Notes under the pieces: model-generated
The model's database searches: none
Seen by the model: the letters and a program-made list of their open reading frames with translations, nothing else
What the model was told of the DNA's origin: nothing
Made by a program: the position numbers and the translations under genes
NCBI GenBank assembly: GCA_022113835.1
Contig: JAILWY010000005.1
Location: 2,126,501-2,190,500 of the forward strand
Direction of reading: 5' to 3'
Length of the DNA: 64,000 nt
Source: Atopsyche davidsoni
Lineage: Eukaryota > Arthropoda > Insecta > Trichoptera > Hydrobiosidae
Shown: positions 22,931-34,682 of the stretch, piece by piece
How the letters are laid out: each line of letters starts with the position of its first letter
How positions within the stretch are numbered: position 1 is the first letter of the stretch

Positions 22931-25900
22931 TGTTAAATAATAAAATTAAATTTTTCGGAAATAAAAACAGTCTTCAATTAAAAAAAATATGTTACCTTGC
23001 AAATGCTATAGACTTTTACAATCGTTAGGAAATGATATTAACAGCCTTCTTATCCGTTACTTCATTTGCATCATATTACTTATAAATATCAGTGTAGTCT
23101 ATAAACTTTATGTTAATTTAACCTATATAAAATCCCCATGTGGGATAAAAATAATAAATACACATTTATACTCATAAAAAAAAAGATTTTCTAAAAAAAA
23201 AATTGTATTGTTGCGTGTCGAAAATTATCATACATAATGGCTGTATGATAAATAATATTTGCAAAAGAAGCGTTACAAGGCAATTAATTAGAGACATTTA
23301 AAATTCTTTTTCGCGCTTTAGAGGTGAAGAATTTATAGCAAAAGCCTGACATCTCCAACAAATTGTAATTTATCAATATTGTAAATTCTTTCACATTGAT
23401 TGGACGTGTTTTTGAATTAGCAAAACATATATTTTTTTGTGAAAATTCTTCAGTGATGGCATAATTTATTGATGATAGAATCCACTTTCAAGATTCGTTA
23501 AAGGAAATTATTCACTAATTTATATTTTATTACATGTATGCATTTAGCATACGTGAATATTTTTTTATTGTGAAATAAAATATTCTTAAAAATATAAATT
23601 GAATTCAGGTAGCTAAGGAATCTTCATAATGAATTTATTGCACCACTAAAACTATACAAGATAGCGTTAAAATCGGTACAACCGTGTTAAAATTCACAAG
23701 TGCTTTTTTATTATTATTATTTTGTACAAATAGCGTTCGGGGAAGTTATTCTTAGTCACGTGGGAGGTCATGCTAATATAAAAATAAGTTCATATGCCTT
23801 TGATAATTAAAAAATCATCTTAAAATATTTTCGGTCTTTTACTGAAAACGGACTTGTTAAAAAAAATGATAAAAAAAAAATGGAAAATATTTCAGTTGTA
23901 TAATTTATATATTAAAAAATATATATTAGTTCAATGAAGATAACCAATTAAAATCATCATGGTTGGACTTATAATTGATTAAGTCGCAACTCGGTTTTTA
24001 GTTCATTACAGCAGCATTAGAGCATTATGAGAGCTTTAAAAATATAAAATATATTTTAAAATATGATATAGTAACATCCAGGTTTTTATTTAATAAGTGT
24101 AGCGGATTGCTTGAGATATAAATAACTTATATTTTTAATATTAATAATCATTAATTATAATCCTATGAGTTTGATATTTTAATAATTAAAAAAGTTACAA
24201 TTATAATTTTTATTCGGAACATACTTTATTACAATATTATATAAAATAAATATGACGATTTACTCGCAAAAATAACAGTTAATTTTTTAGATAATAGCTT
24301 GACATTTTAAACACACTGTAAAATGTGTATGATATAATGATATTTATGTATTTATTCACTGTTATTTCTTTAGGATATTTAAATTTGGTATATATAGTAT
24401 ATTAAATGCAACCTACTAAGTTGATTGTATTTCCCAGAAAACTGGTTAATAATATTATTATCATAGTATTTAACATCCAATTCTATCAATTAAAAATGTT
24501 AAATTTTAAAAAATATATATAATTGATATAAAATATTTGTTTAATGTTCATCCTTAATACCTAAAATTAATTTTACGAATATTAAAACGGTTTTCACGCG
24601 ATAACTCATTTTTATATTGCTGTTTCTGATAACCAATTAAAATTCTTGTGTTCTTCAAACAACATCAAAAATATAATTTTATATTTCTTTAGACGCACCA
24701 TTGATGACTTATTTTTTATTGTGTATTTCTAACAGAGCAATTTACCAATTTTAAATGCGCTGACTTTTAAAGTATTTTTATTTGATATAAAATGTGTTTA
24801 AATAATTTAAATTACTTGTTTTATGCTTTGTTTATATTTTTCGTCTTTTATATTAGTATTTGAATGTTCCTTTCCAAACAAGGTTTTCTTAAGCTATATT
24901 AGAATATGTCATTGTCATTGACATTTCCTTGTCTGCGATCGATGTTATTAATAGTAACTTCTTTTTAGGCAAAGAGATATCAAATAAAGTATCCCCAATT
25001 TTGATATGAAAACTTTATAAATGATTTATTTAATTTTGAAATAAATTAACCCAGGTGAGTCTAATAAATTTCCGCATTTTCTACGCTGGTCTCTTACGCA
25101 AAGTAACTAATTGATACATCCAGATATCTTCACCAAAATGTCACAAAAAAAAAATTGTTTCAAAATACGTACATAAAAAACATTTAATGTGTTCAATAAG
25201 TGATCAAAGTCATTAGTGTTGAGAGCACTTAGTGTCGGCTCGTAGATCTATTGCGAGTCCCTTTTGAAACAGAATCCATCGGAACAGCTCGGAGGGGAGT
25301 CGCTACACGGAAACATTATTAATAGAAGAGGTTGGCAAACACGCGTCTCTCAATGGGGCAGAAGAAAGGCCGACATCAAAGATGCACTATTTGGATGCGA
25401 GAAATATACACGATATTGGTTTTACAAAAAAAAAAAAACGTATTATAAATTAAATTAAACTAGAGCAGCTTCTAAAAATATGTGATGAACCAAAGCCACA
25501 CATACAAATTCGTCACACTTGTTGCAATTTTTTTTTATCTATCTGTCCAAGCAAAAATCATGTTTAGACCAAATATGATTATGAAAACGTTTTTGGGGAT
25601 GTTACAATATAAATAGTCGTAATGCACTGGTTTAATTAAACACGTTTTCTGAGCAGTAGCGACAGGTCCCAGATCACTTCCGTAATATTTGATAAATAGA
25701 CTTAACGGGTATACGCTTATTTAATTAATATTTTTAACATGACACCCAAATCAATATAAAGTTCTTAAAAAATATCAAGCCTTTACATAAAAGGGTTTTT
25801 TTTATTCAAAACACAATTATTCCCGGTTCTTATGACTGATTTGTATAATTTTCTTTTTCAGCATCAATTTCCATTTCAGAGCAAATTAAATACAGCTTTT

Positions 25901-28147
25901 TGGCCCTTTTAATATGCTGTAAGGTGAGTCGGGATCTCAATTTCGTCCAGAGGCAGCCGTATACATTTTAAGTATAAAATTTATAGTTAAGGTGTTATTT
26001 GTTGTTTTCAAAGCTACTTTATAAGGCCATAAAAATGCCTTTCTTTAGCGGAGTCCGGCTTAGTGCGGCGCCTCCAGCTCCCGACGCCGGCGCGTAAATC
26101 GAAGAATCGCTTCACAAACTCTTCTAGAATTTAAAAGTCAAGCACAACTTTATTCAACTTCAGAGCTTCTCGAGTTTCGAGCTTCTGTACTGTTGTCTGT
26201 CTGTATATCTATTTCCCGTATTAACCATTTTCTGATGATTTGTACAAGTATGTGTGTTATTAAAAATATCGCAACATAAAGTAATTCCGAAGCTTTTGGA
26301 AGCCGTTGTGAATGAACTGATATTTTCTGTAAAATCTTGGAAGATATGGCTGTTGTTATGTTATACTACTTTACATCTAAATTTTATTATATATATATAT
26401 ATATATATATATAATACATGGTATGTTTTGATAATGTCATTAATGAAAATATATTTTCTATCGAATTAATATCTTGTACTATCAAAAACATTGTATGATT
26501 ATTACGTTTTGACAGTGACACTCAAGATAAAAAAAATTCAATAAAGCAATACAGCTGTAATTTAAAATATACTTTGAAAAAACAATAACACTTAACCCCA
26601 AAAAACATATAATTATCGTTTTTTGAACGCCTCTATGTTTAATGTGTAAATATTTTTAAAACAACGGGTTGTCGAAAAGCAACTTTTTACATGTTATTTT
26701 AAATAGAATAATTGATATTTTTGCTAATACATTTAGTAATAAAGTTTTTTTTATCTCAATTTATGTAATTCTTTCAAATAAAAAAATCTGCCCGTGGATG
26801 TCAATAAAATCTGTTAAAATATTTTTTTTAATATTTTAAACAAAAACACGCATTATACAAAGCACTTTCTGTCAAAAAATATTGATTATATAAACTCAAG
26901 TAGTTAAAATAAACAGGTTTCCGTTCGTAAATAATTCACTTGCTCAAATCGTATTGCTTTGAGAATCGTTTTCTAGTGAACGGTCTTCGAGTTTCAGTTA
27001 TTTAACACTAAGCAGATGCGATGCTATTTTCTAGGAGAGACTAGTGTTAGCCAAGAAGCGAAGCTAATACAAAATGCAAATCCCATTTAAGAGTACCGAA
27101 CTGAGATGACTCATTTGATCGAGAAAATGAAAACGCCATGGCTTGAAATTTTCTTCTGGCTTTATTTTTGTGATATTTTAATCTGATTCAATCTGCCAGG
27201 AATTGATTTTAAGCAGACGCCTCGAGGATGGAGTCGAATTAAAATTCCCCGTTCTGTGAAACACATGTAATAAAAATATTTGTCGGGTTATATTATGTCA
27301 ACGCTGCCAGAAATCGAGAATCCTCTTTTGATGTTGCTGAAAATGCATTTTTATTTTTACGCAATGAAATATATCAGATACATACAAATAGATTGGCTAT
27401 TCTTATACTCACGATTAATAAAATAAAAGCTCTTTTAACGATGCAGACAAATGGAATTTAAATTTATGCTATAATTTAAGAGTTAAATAAATAATTTAAT
27501 CATAGATTCCTTCATCAACTCAAATTTCTAGTTATTTTTTATTTGATTTCATGATAGCTTAGTAAGGCTATTTTTATCTATTATTGAAATTATAAAAACT
27601 GTGTATACTAACTGAAATTAAGTGATGTTAATTATTACTATGTACGTAAAATGCAGCTGAAGAGTATTTTCATCAATTAATTACTGCGAAAATAAATACG
27701 GTCATAATCAATATCATACGCGCGAAAGTTTTTAATTAAATTATTATTTACAGGATATCGTCAACTGTTTGGCTATAAAACACAATTCCATATAATATTG
27801 AAATAAATACTTATTAAATTTTTGGCTGAGTGTTTTTTGTTGTTCCCAAATGAAGTTTTTTTTCTTGTGGGTGGCGCTTGCGTTTCTATCCGCTCGAGCT
27901 TTGCATTGATGAATAACACACAGCTGGTAGCAGTTTCTTTTTCTGCTCAGTAGCGACTCGTGGCAAAACAAATAAAATATAATAGCAAAATTAATAAAAA
28001 AAGGATTTTTACACATTTCTTATTTAAATACGTAAACAAGAAAAAAAAAACGGCGTTAAGGGTCTTGCTACCTAACCTTGCTTGGTGTCCATCCCCCGTC
28101 TGCCACACAAAAAGAACCGTTTTACCTGGCGAAATCGTGTCATTTTT
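22931..28147. other. Long A+T-rich stretch without a recognisable gene
   Basis: No gene is supported. A (TA)n microsatellite lies at 26388-26413. Small GC-balanced patches occur at 25225-25400 and 26030-26100. The open frames at 27744-28016 and 27960-28247 overlap on opposite strands and show no domain. Confidence 0.5.
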
Positions 28148-28400
28148 TAAATTTAATTCTCACTTTATTTTTATATTTAGAAAGTTGATTTATTTAAAGA
28201 GTATTAAAAAAACTATAAATTATATTTACCTATTTTTTATTATTTAATTAATGTCCATTTTTGGAGTAAAATACAATCTTGAAGATGTTGAAAAATTGCA
28301 TAAAATGACGACTTTTCAAAACCGCACAGGTATTATATTTAATCTTCTAATATTTTTGAATAAAATACTTGAGTGATTTTCCACATTTTTATTTTTATTA

Positions 28401-28443
28401 GTGACCGGTTTCGCCAACCTTTCACGTTGGCATTATCAAACAG
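28401..28443 (-). ncRNA. Degenerate hammerhead-like motif, left arm (family 2)
   Basis: This is the exact inverse of the right-arm motif at 28465-28507: TTGATAA box, extra T, GCCAAC/GTTGGC stem, GAAA and the ACCGGT palindrome. It is expressed only from the minus strand. Confidence 0.45.
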
Positions 28444-28464
28444 AGTTTATCATTATCAAACACT

Positions 28465-28507
28465 CTGTTTGATAATGCCAACGTGAAAGGTTGGCGAAAC
28501 CGGTCAC
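28465..28507 (+). ncRNA. Degenerate hammerhead-like motif, right arm (family 2)
   Basis: The box is TTGATAA (28469-28475) where a hammerhead has CTGANGA, followed by an extra T, stem II GCCAAC (28477-28482) with GTTGGC (28490-28495), GAAA (28496-28499), the palindromic hexamer ACCGGT (28499-28504) and C28505 at the cleavage position (GUC). Stem I is only two pairs here (GT with AC). The two box changes correspond to C3 to U and G8 to A. G8 is catalytic in known hammerheads, so this motif is expected to be inactive or to use a different fold. The same box occurs in the copies at 9.9 kb and 32.2 kb. Confidence 0.45.
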
Positions 28508-28881
28508 TAATAAAAATAAAAATGTGGAAAATCACTCAAGTATTTAATTCAAAAATATTAAAATGGAATTCCACCAAGTACTCTCTGTCAAAAATATTGA
28601 ATTTCTTAATCTTCTAATTTCAATTTAAAAAAAAAACTTTTAAATGTTTAGGACTCTTAGAACAGGGACATGACGAATCTCCAAATTCCTACACTTTAAT
28701 CGGAAAAACACATATTTATCATATTAAAAGTAAATTTTCAAGAAATAAAAATATATTCTGTTCGGAAGAAGGGATGTATTTAACTTTTTGCATTTAAATT
28801 TTTTTATTGGTGCAGTCGATTTTTCGCAAAACGGACCAGAAAATGATCAAAAAACTCGAGTATGGGAATTAGACCCTTAAT

Positions 28882-30579
28882 AATTATTTTAAAAAATGAT
28901 ACAATTTTATAGTGCTTAAAAAAATTATTATAAAAGTAGTTATTGTTTATAAAAGCTAAAAAACGTTTATTTTAGGATATTTGTGGATGTTGAGATTCAA
29001 TTAAAAAAATATATCGTCCCCGCAAGGCACTGCACAATACGATAAAGAAACGAGACGCGACAAATTAGTATAACGTATCTCCCGTCACATATTTCCTGCG
29101 ACTTCCTATCGGCTGGCGGCTCCAGTGGCGGCTCGCAACTATTTCTAATTAAGATGTTTGGACGACAAATCCCCCAAACACATTTTTCTCTGGCGTCAGA
29201 TCTTTGCACGCTCGGAGTCACATTCTAATTTGGAGCGGTGGATTTTTTTTTAATGAATTTTCAGAAGCACTGTGATATATGAGAATATATATATTTATAA
29301 AAAAAAAATGTACGTTCAATGCTTCATGAAACACGTGTACTTTTTTTATTCTTTTGGTTTGTCGATAATAAATCAAAAGTATATTTTTAACTCTCGAAAT
29401 AAGATTTTCACCAGTTGCCTAGTTGGTCGAATGGAATTGATGTCATATTTGCTTTCCAGGGAACATAAATAATAATTTTCTTTTGCAGTATATTTTACTT
29501 GTGAGTGCTAACAATAAAAAGTAGAAATTTTGGCACTCTGAAATTAATATATCCAAATTTGGGCAAACTTTACATATTGCTAATTGCTTTGCAGCTAATT
29601 ATACTAATATAACCTTTATCTCTTCACGAATTTGGAATTGAGTGGTTATGAGCTAAACTTTTTATTTCAACTTATTTATCTTCTGATATATTTTTCAATT
29701 ACAAAGAAGCTTTAATTTAATAAGATACGAAACATTAAAAAAATATATTAATTTTTGTTCACGAGAAGCTATTTTTTTCCATAACATTAAATGTAGCTGT
29801 TTTATAGGCTGTTTCTGTTTTTTGACCCACCACTTCTAAAATATTTTACATATATAATTTAATAGTCAGTTATTCATTTAAACCCAATTTATTAAGTGTC
29901 ACAATGTGTTATTTTTAATGATTATTTACTACCAACAATTCAGATCGATTTCAACAATCGATAAAATAATCGATGACAGATTTATCGATAGTTCTAGAAA
30001 GCTACTGAGCATACAAGAGTTATTTAACTACAGCTATTCTTTAAAACTAAATTACACTGCATATTTCTGGCGTAGGAGCGTCCATAAATTTATATTATTA
30101 ATGCTAAGCCATAAAATATATTAGTATGTGGGGGTTGGAATTTTGTTTAACTAATCAGTTGGATTTTTCTAACATTTGTCAATACTTACACATTGCATCC
30201 ACATATAAAACCAATGTTACTGAAACCGTGCAAATAGCTTGTTATTGCAAAATTTTCTCTTTAGCACATCATGGTATTTGACTCAAATAATAAAATGCTC
30301 TGATTATTCAATAGGAATGATGCATTTATATGTGAAGATATGTATCAGATTTGGAATCGAATGGGTAGTATGAAATATATAAATACATTGAAAAAAAAAG
30401 TATGTTTAAAATAAACAAGATAAAGTGATCAAATATTACAGATAATTTGCATTTAAAAGCATTATCTCAAGAAAGCTAACAAAGGTAATACTCAAAATTT
30501 CAAAAACAACTCATCTATTTACAATAGTGATTTCATAAACTAAAAAAAAAAAAACTCATAGCACAACCAATTCAAATAC
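28882..30579. other. A+T-rich stretch without a recognisable gene
   Basis: No gene is supported. A more balanced patch at about 29015-29225 reads as a 74-codon frame on the minus strand with no domain. It could be a small conserved element. Confidence 0.5.
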
Positions 30580-30830
30580 ATAAAATAAACACGGCGGCGG
30601 CGCGACCAAAGCCCGATAACGTAAGAATCCAAGCAACAGAGTATACATAATTCTGTACATAGTTAAAATGCAAATGAGTTAGTGTGATTGTATCAGTGTT
30701 AATGTCCGCTTTGACAGACTTATGAGAGGCCCGGAATGTCCCCCCCTCCACCCGCCGACTCTGTTTGGGCAGGTACGCGGCCGCCAATCAACGGACTCTC
30801 TCACCTGGACGCGGCAGTCCTGCTCAACTG
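30580..30830. promoter_or_regulatory. GC-rich island with a perfect octamer motif
   Basis: A GC- and CpG-rich block with CGGCGGCGGCGCG near 30594-30606 and CGCGGCCGCC near 30776-30785. ATGCAAAT (30668-30675) is a perfect POU-factor octamer. TTTGACAGACTTATGA (30710-30725) contains a TGACAG core as bound by Homothorax/Meis. CAGGTACGC at 30770-30778 would serve as a plus-strand splice donor. The 71-codon minus-strand frame at 30572-30787 has no recognisable domain. A regulatory element is the more likely reading. Confidence 0.25.
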
Positions 30831-32165
30831 AGAATCACACACACACAAATATATATACATATACATGCTCTTCTTCTTCATTATCTTTATTCTGCAAGTG
30901 AATAATATAATTAAAAAAATAGTTTATAAGCTACACTTTTTTATAAGAGTAGAAGGTCACGACCCAAACAGTTATTGTAGTATATTTTTATTACCTTAGA
31001 ATGCAAAGGAATTGTTTTAGCAGAATTTAAATTAATTAGCGTACATAAGCTTGAGTATATACTCTAGTATGAGTATGCTAAAAAAGAACATTTTTTAAAA
31101 CTTTTTATCATATTTACTACAGCGCACTAATGTAAATTCTGCTGTACAATATAACTAATAATTTTCGTAATTTTATATATGATGCAGGTGAATTGCTATC
31201 CCTGGTGAAGCTGATATATTCACAGTACTAATGCTCTGCCTGTCAATCATTCGGTGGAAAGGCTTATGGAAGCCGCATAGAGTAGTACTAAGAAAACACC
31301 TTGGAAAAAACAACACGTCCTACCATTCAACACGCGATCTTCTACTATAGCGGATTATCTTATCTCTGACATCCTTGTCGAGATCTTGCACAGAATAAAG
31401 GAAACCGTAATATATCCCAGTATAATCCAATACTCCAACTGTATAATGCAATACTGGAAAATAAAAACACAAACAACATACAATATTTCCTAAAATTAAT
31501 GCATGTCGCTTTTGAGCTCTCTAGTATAAGTAAGATACAAACTGGGTGGATTTATAAATAGTGGCCATGCAAAATATTATGTTGCTGTATCCAGTTTACT
31601 ATTACGTGTACGTAGCTAACAAAGAGTGACGTATTTCAGGGCAGGTAAAAAATATTGAAAAATCAATGCCAAACGCGAGATTTGAAAACTGATATGGCAG
31701 CCGCGGTAGACAGAGCACTATCGCAGGTGATATTATTCTTTAGTTTGGGAGATTTGCCTGACAAGATCCCACGACGCAGTCGACTCTGGCTGACTCGGCA
31801 GCTGACGAAGGCAGGGTGACCATGACACCGAAACTCCAAGCCACTTCGTTAGTTAATTTTTTAAAAATATTTTAAGTATATTACTAAATTAAAAAAAAAT
31901 AATTTACAACAATTTTGAATCATTTTAAAGACGTAATATAGATAGCTTTTATATAATATATATTAGAATGATTTATATATATTTTTACAGTTGCCATTAT
32001 TTTTGATATAAATAGATTTCCAAAATGTGAAAATATTATAAATGGAGGTGTTATTCAAATTTGTAGTCAATTAAACATACTTATTTTAGCATAATTTTTA
32101 AAAAGTTGATTTTCTAAGAATACATAAGAATTGTTCAATAATATTTTTAACATATTTCTTAATAT
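30831..32165. other. A+T-rich stretch with one weak ribozyme-like motif
   Basis: No gene is supported. CA and TA microsatellite sequence lies at 30838-30866. At 31802-31833 CTGACGA is followed by a four-pair hairpin (GGTG/CACC) and GAAAC, a weak match to a hammerhead core. The surrounding 31670-31860 is GC-balanced and could be an old element. Confidence 0.5.
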
Positions 32166-32323
32166 TTTTTTGAATAAAATACTTGAGTGATTTTCCACAT
32201 GCTCGTTTTTTATTTGTGACCGGTTTCGCCAACCTTTCACGTTGGCATTATCAAACAGAGTATTTATAAATCACTCAAGTATTTTATTCAAAAAAATATT
32301 AAAAATAAAAAATATTGTATTTC
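32166..32323. mobile_element. Family 2 insertion with rearranged arms
   Basis: Left arm TTGAATAAAATACTTGAGTG ... is followed by a minus-strand hammerhead-like motif (32216-32258: ACCGGT hexamer, GAAA, GCCAAC/GTTGGC stem, TTGATAA box). A right arm lacking its own ribozyme follows (AAATCACTCAAGTATTTTATTC ... TATTGTATTTC). The short repeat TTAAT occurs just before the left arm and just after the right end and may be the target duplication. The ribozyme-free right arm suggests deletion at the palindrome centre. Confidence 0.65.
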
Positions 32324-33383
32324 TTAATCATACTCAAATGTACTATAAACGTGTTTTTTCATCTTTATTTTTAGAATCTTGGATTATTTTATTAGTTCAG
32401 AGTATTAAAGTTCGTCCTTATTCGGCAGTGCGTATGGTCACCCCACCGTAGGCCTCGGTCGGCGACTGACGTGAATCATTTCAGATTCGATAGGCGTTGC
32501 CGGAGTTCAAAGGTTGACGGCTGTCACTGTGCGGGACTGATACAAATACACTCGTGATAGATGTGTTTTTCTGGAAATATTGAATTATATAAGCACCACC
32601 AGGATCTTGCTCGCGGCTGTTTGAACTTTGAGAAGATGACTTGAATTTTGTGCCTATAACCATTGAAACTTAAACACATTAATAAAATATAAAATACGTT
32701 TTAGGTAATCGATTCTCACAACAGGTTTTTTTCTAGAATGATTATTTTCACGTGTGAGTCCGTCTCGTAGAGCTGCATGGCAACAAGGTAGAATAAATTC
32801 ACAATTAAAAGCCCTAAACAAACATCCGTAACAGAGCTCGGTCATTTACTCACGGCTTCAAACTCGTTCCTCGCACTGCACCGACAGGGCCCAATAAAAA
32901 GCAAAATAAAAACAAATCGGCTGTTAACTTTATTGATACAAGCCCACTATAAATTTGTCTGCGGAGCGGCGGTTGGAGACCCCACACCGCAGCCACCAAA
33001 CCGATTGAAGCAACCAGAGAGAAAACAACTTAATTCTGCTTGCTTGTAATTATTATTTAATTTATTTTAAAACAAAAATACAGTTTAGGCTTTTGGTTGA
33101 ATAAAATATAAGTGTACGCATATAAAAAAATAATTATTATATGATCCTTTTCTGATTTCAATACTACCCATGGCGTGTATTCTATGACTAGTTTTAATAT
33201 TATCAAAATCAATATAAAAATGTTTTTACAGATTGGCAGCAAAAAAGGTAATATTTATTTATACACTATATTCTATATACGACACACAAGTAAAAAGTCG
33301 TACAACATTATATATCAGTTAAAAGTATTTAAACCAACAAAAGCGCAAAAATATATATTAGAATGATCTGAACCTTTTTTGGA
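32324..33383. other. Mixed-composition stretch without a recognisable gene
   Basis: A GC-balanced block at about 32415-32560 and 32820-33010 lies within A+T-rich sequence. Open frames of 60-70 codons there have no domain. Nothing further can be supported. Confidence 0.5.
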
Positions 33384-33480
33384 ATATATATTTTTTTGTT
33401 GAGGATTGATGAAGATCCATTATTATAATGATAAAAGCAACTTTGTATTCTGTCTTCACTTTGAGTTTATTATATTTTTT

Positions 33481-33524
33481 GCATGATTAGTTTCGACCAA
33501 ATAGACTTAGTCATCATCAGATGC
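33481..33524 (-). ncRNA. Hammerhead-like motif, left arm (family 1)
   Basis: Minus-strand order: GCAT, CTGATGA, extra T, GACTAA, loop, TTGGTC, GAAA, CTAAT, C, ATGC. Stem I (GCAT/ATGC) and stem II (with one G-U) are intact and the cleavage triplet would be AUC. The stem III hexamer has lost its symmetry, so dimer-type activity would be weakened. Confidence 0.5.
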
Positions 33525-33560
33525 ATAACTAAACTGTTATATATTAATACGTTTAGTTAT

Positions 33561-33604
33561 GCATCTGATGATGACCTAGTCTATTTGGTCGAACCTAGTC
33601 ATGG
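33561..33604 (+). ncRNA. Hammerhead-like motif, right arm (family 1), damaged
   Basis: GCAT, CTGATGA and a T are present, followed by a stem of GACCTA with TTGGTC. The GAAA is changed to GAAC and the stem I partner to ATGG. The mutations fall on positions expected to matter for activity. Confidence 0.45.
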
Positions 33605-33792
33605 AAAAAATATAATAAACTCAAAGTGAAGACAGAATACAAAGTCACTTTTATCATTATTATATATATATATATTTTTTTTAAATATATTTGGGGAGCA
33701 GTGTGAACCTGGCGTGTTAAAATCCTCACTACTTCGGCAGCTCCATCCTTCAAAATGCGTCCAGTGACGGTCCCGCTCCTCCACGATGGACC

Positions 33793-33963
33793 ATGCATCT
33801 TCCCATTGACAGCCGACTGAATTTTCGTGTTAGCCCCGATTTACTATCTCCGAGGAGTAAACTGGAGCTGCTTAGGGAGAGATTAATGGCCCCTAAAAAA
33901 ACGGGTGAGATTAAAATCGCAGATGTATTTTTATTGAGTGTTAAACGGCCGGAAAGTGTGCAG
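33793..33963 (+). CDS. Candidate coding exon, unidentified
   Basis: Fifty-seven open codons begin at ATG 33793 and end at CAG followed by GTATGT (33964-33969), a near-ideal splice donor. The peptide is unlike the low-complexity frames around it: it includes SPRSKLELLRERL (helical, charged), MAPKKTGEIKIADVF and SVKRPESVQ. The frame stays open past the donor to 33996. No domain is recognised. Upstream the same GC-balanced composition continues to about 33695. The ATG may be an internal codon of an exon that starts further left, or the block may be a conserved non-coding element in which the open frame is chance. Confidence 0.25.
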
Positions 33964-33996
33964 GTATGTGCTCGCCGCGCCTCCGGTAGCTGTTAA

Positions 33997-34521
33997 TTCA
34001 AGCACAGGTGTGATTTATTAAAGAGAAGCACTGATAAATTGTGCGATTAAAATTATGAAACAGTCAGGTTCATTCTACCGACTGAAAAATTTATTTTCGT
34101 AGAAATTTTTTGTATTCATGTTTTTGACTTCTATACAGAAACACATAAAGTTCTAAGGCTGTTAATACTCTTACTGACTATTAATTTTATTGTTAATATC
34201 TGAATATTTCGACGAAAACCTTTGGCCAACAATATAGAATATAATTGCAAATAAAAATTGCCAAGTGGTTACCATTATCAAAAACTTAAATAAAAACAAC
34301 GATCATTATATTTCTGATTTTACTCAAATAAATGTATTTGACTTTTTGGTTCCTGATTATAACTAATAAACACATTTGATATTATGAAGCATAAGAATTA
34401 CGAAAAAAAAAATTCACTCAATCAGTATTTGCAATGGAATATTTTAATAAAAACTGATACATCTGTTAATTCTTGTTGCATTTTCAAAAAGTTAAAATAT
34501 CAGACGTTTGGTGTACGTATC
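33997..34521. other. A+T-rich spacer
   Basis: No gene seen between the candidate exon and the hAT element. Confidence 0.5.
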
Positions 34522-34529
34522 ACGTATGC

Positions 34530-34647
34530 CACGGGTCCCCAACCTTTTAGGACCCAAGAGCACAAATGGCGCCCGCCGGTCGGGCGGCGGGCGCCATTTA
34601 TTTTTTCAAGGTATTTTTCTGCTCCCGAAAGTAGTTCCAAAGCCCAG

Positions 34648-34682
<35 letters not shown>

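Larger units (their letters stand above)
28352..28605. mobile_element. Family 2 head-to-head inverted dimer, with a precise target duplication
   Basis: Two family 2 units face outward. The left arm is truncated (28352-28443) and the right arm is full (28465-28605), ending in the tail CCACCAAGTA ... TATTGAATTTC. The 13-bp direct repeat TTAATCTTCTAAT at 28339-28351 and 28606-28618 flanks it. The related hAT copies at 35255-35267 and 62216-62228 carry a single TTAATCTTTTAAT at the same place, so the empty site is seen directly. Both arms contain GTGAAAGGTTGGCGAAACCGGTCAC-type hammerhead-like motifs. There is no coding capacity. A variable-length target duplication and one-sided truncation fit a retroposon, plausibly mobilised by a Penelope-like enzyme (inference). 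Confidence 0.8.
28148..28881 (+). mobile_element. hAT-related fragment, interrupted by a nested insertion
   Basis: Outside the nested element this segment aligns throughout with the interior of the hAT elements at 34530-35945 (roughly 35027-35522) and 61617-62678 (inverted). Shared blocks include ACTATAAATTATATTTA, ATCTTGAAGATGTTGAAAAA, AAATGACGACTTTTCAAAACC, TTTAAATGTTTAGGACTCTT and ATTTTTCGCAAAACGGAC. No terminal inverted repeats or flanking 8-bp duplication are visible, so it is an internal remnant or a related element with lost ends. It contains no transposase domain. Its value is as a dated substrate: the family 2 palindrome at 28352-28605 inserted into it. Confidence 0.65.
33398..33667. 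mobile_element. Family 1 inverted dimer, partly decayed
   Basis: Same head-to-head arrangement as at 13677-13945, with a longer centre (about 33525-33560). The left arm carries a minus-strand hammerhead-like motif at 33481-33524 with an intact CTGATGA box, a six-pair stem II and GAAA, but its hexamer is ACTAAT rather than ACTAGT. The right arm motif at 33561-33604 keeps CTGATGA but has GAAC instead of GAAA and ATGG instead of ATGC in stem I. The flanks share ATATATATTTTTTT at 33384-33397 and 33668-33681, a possible but low-complexity target duplication. Confidence 0.75.
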
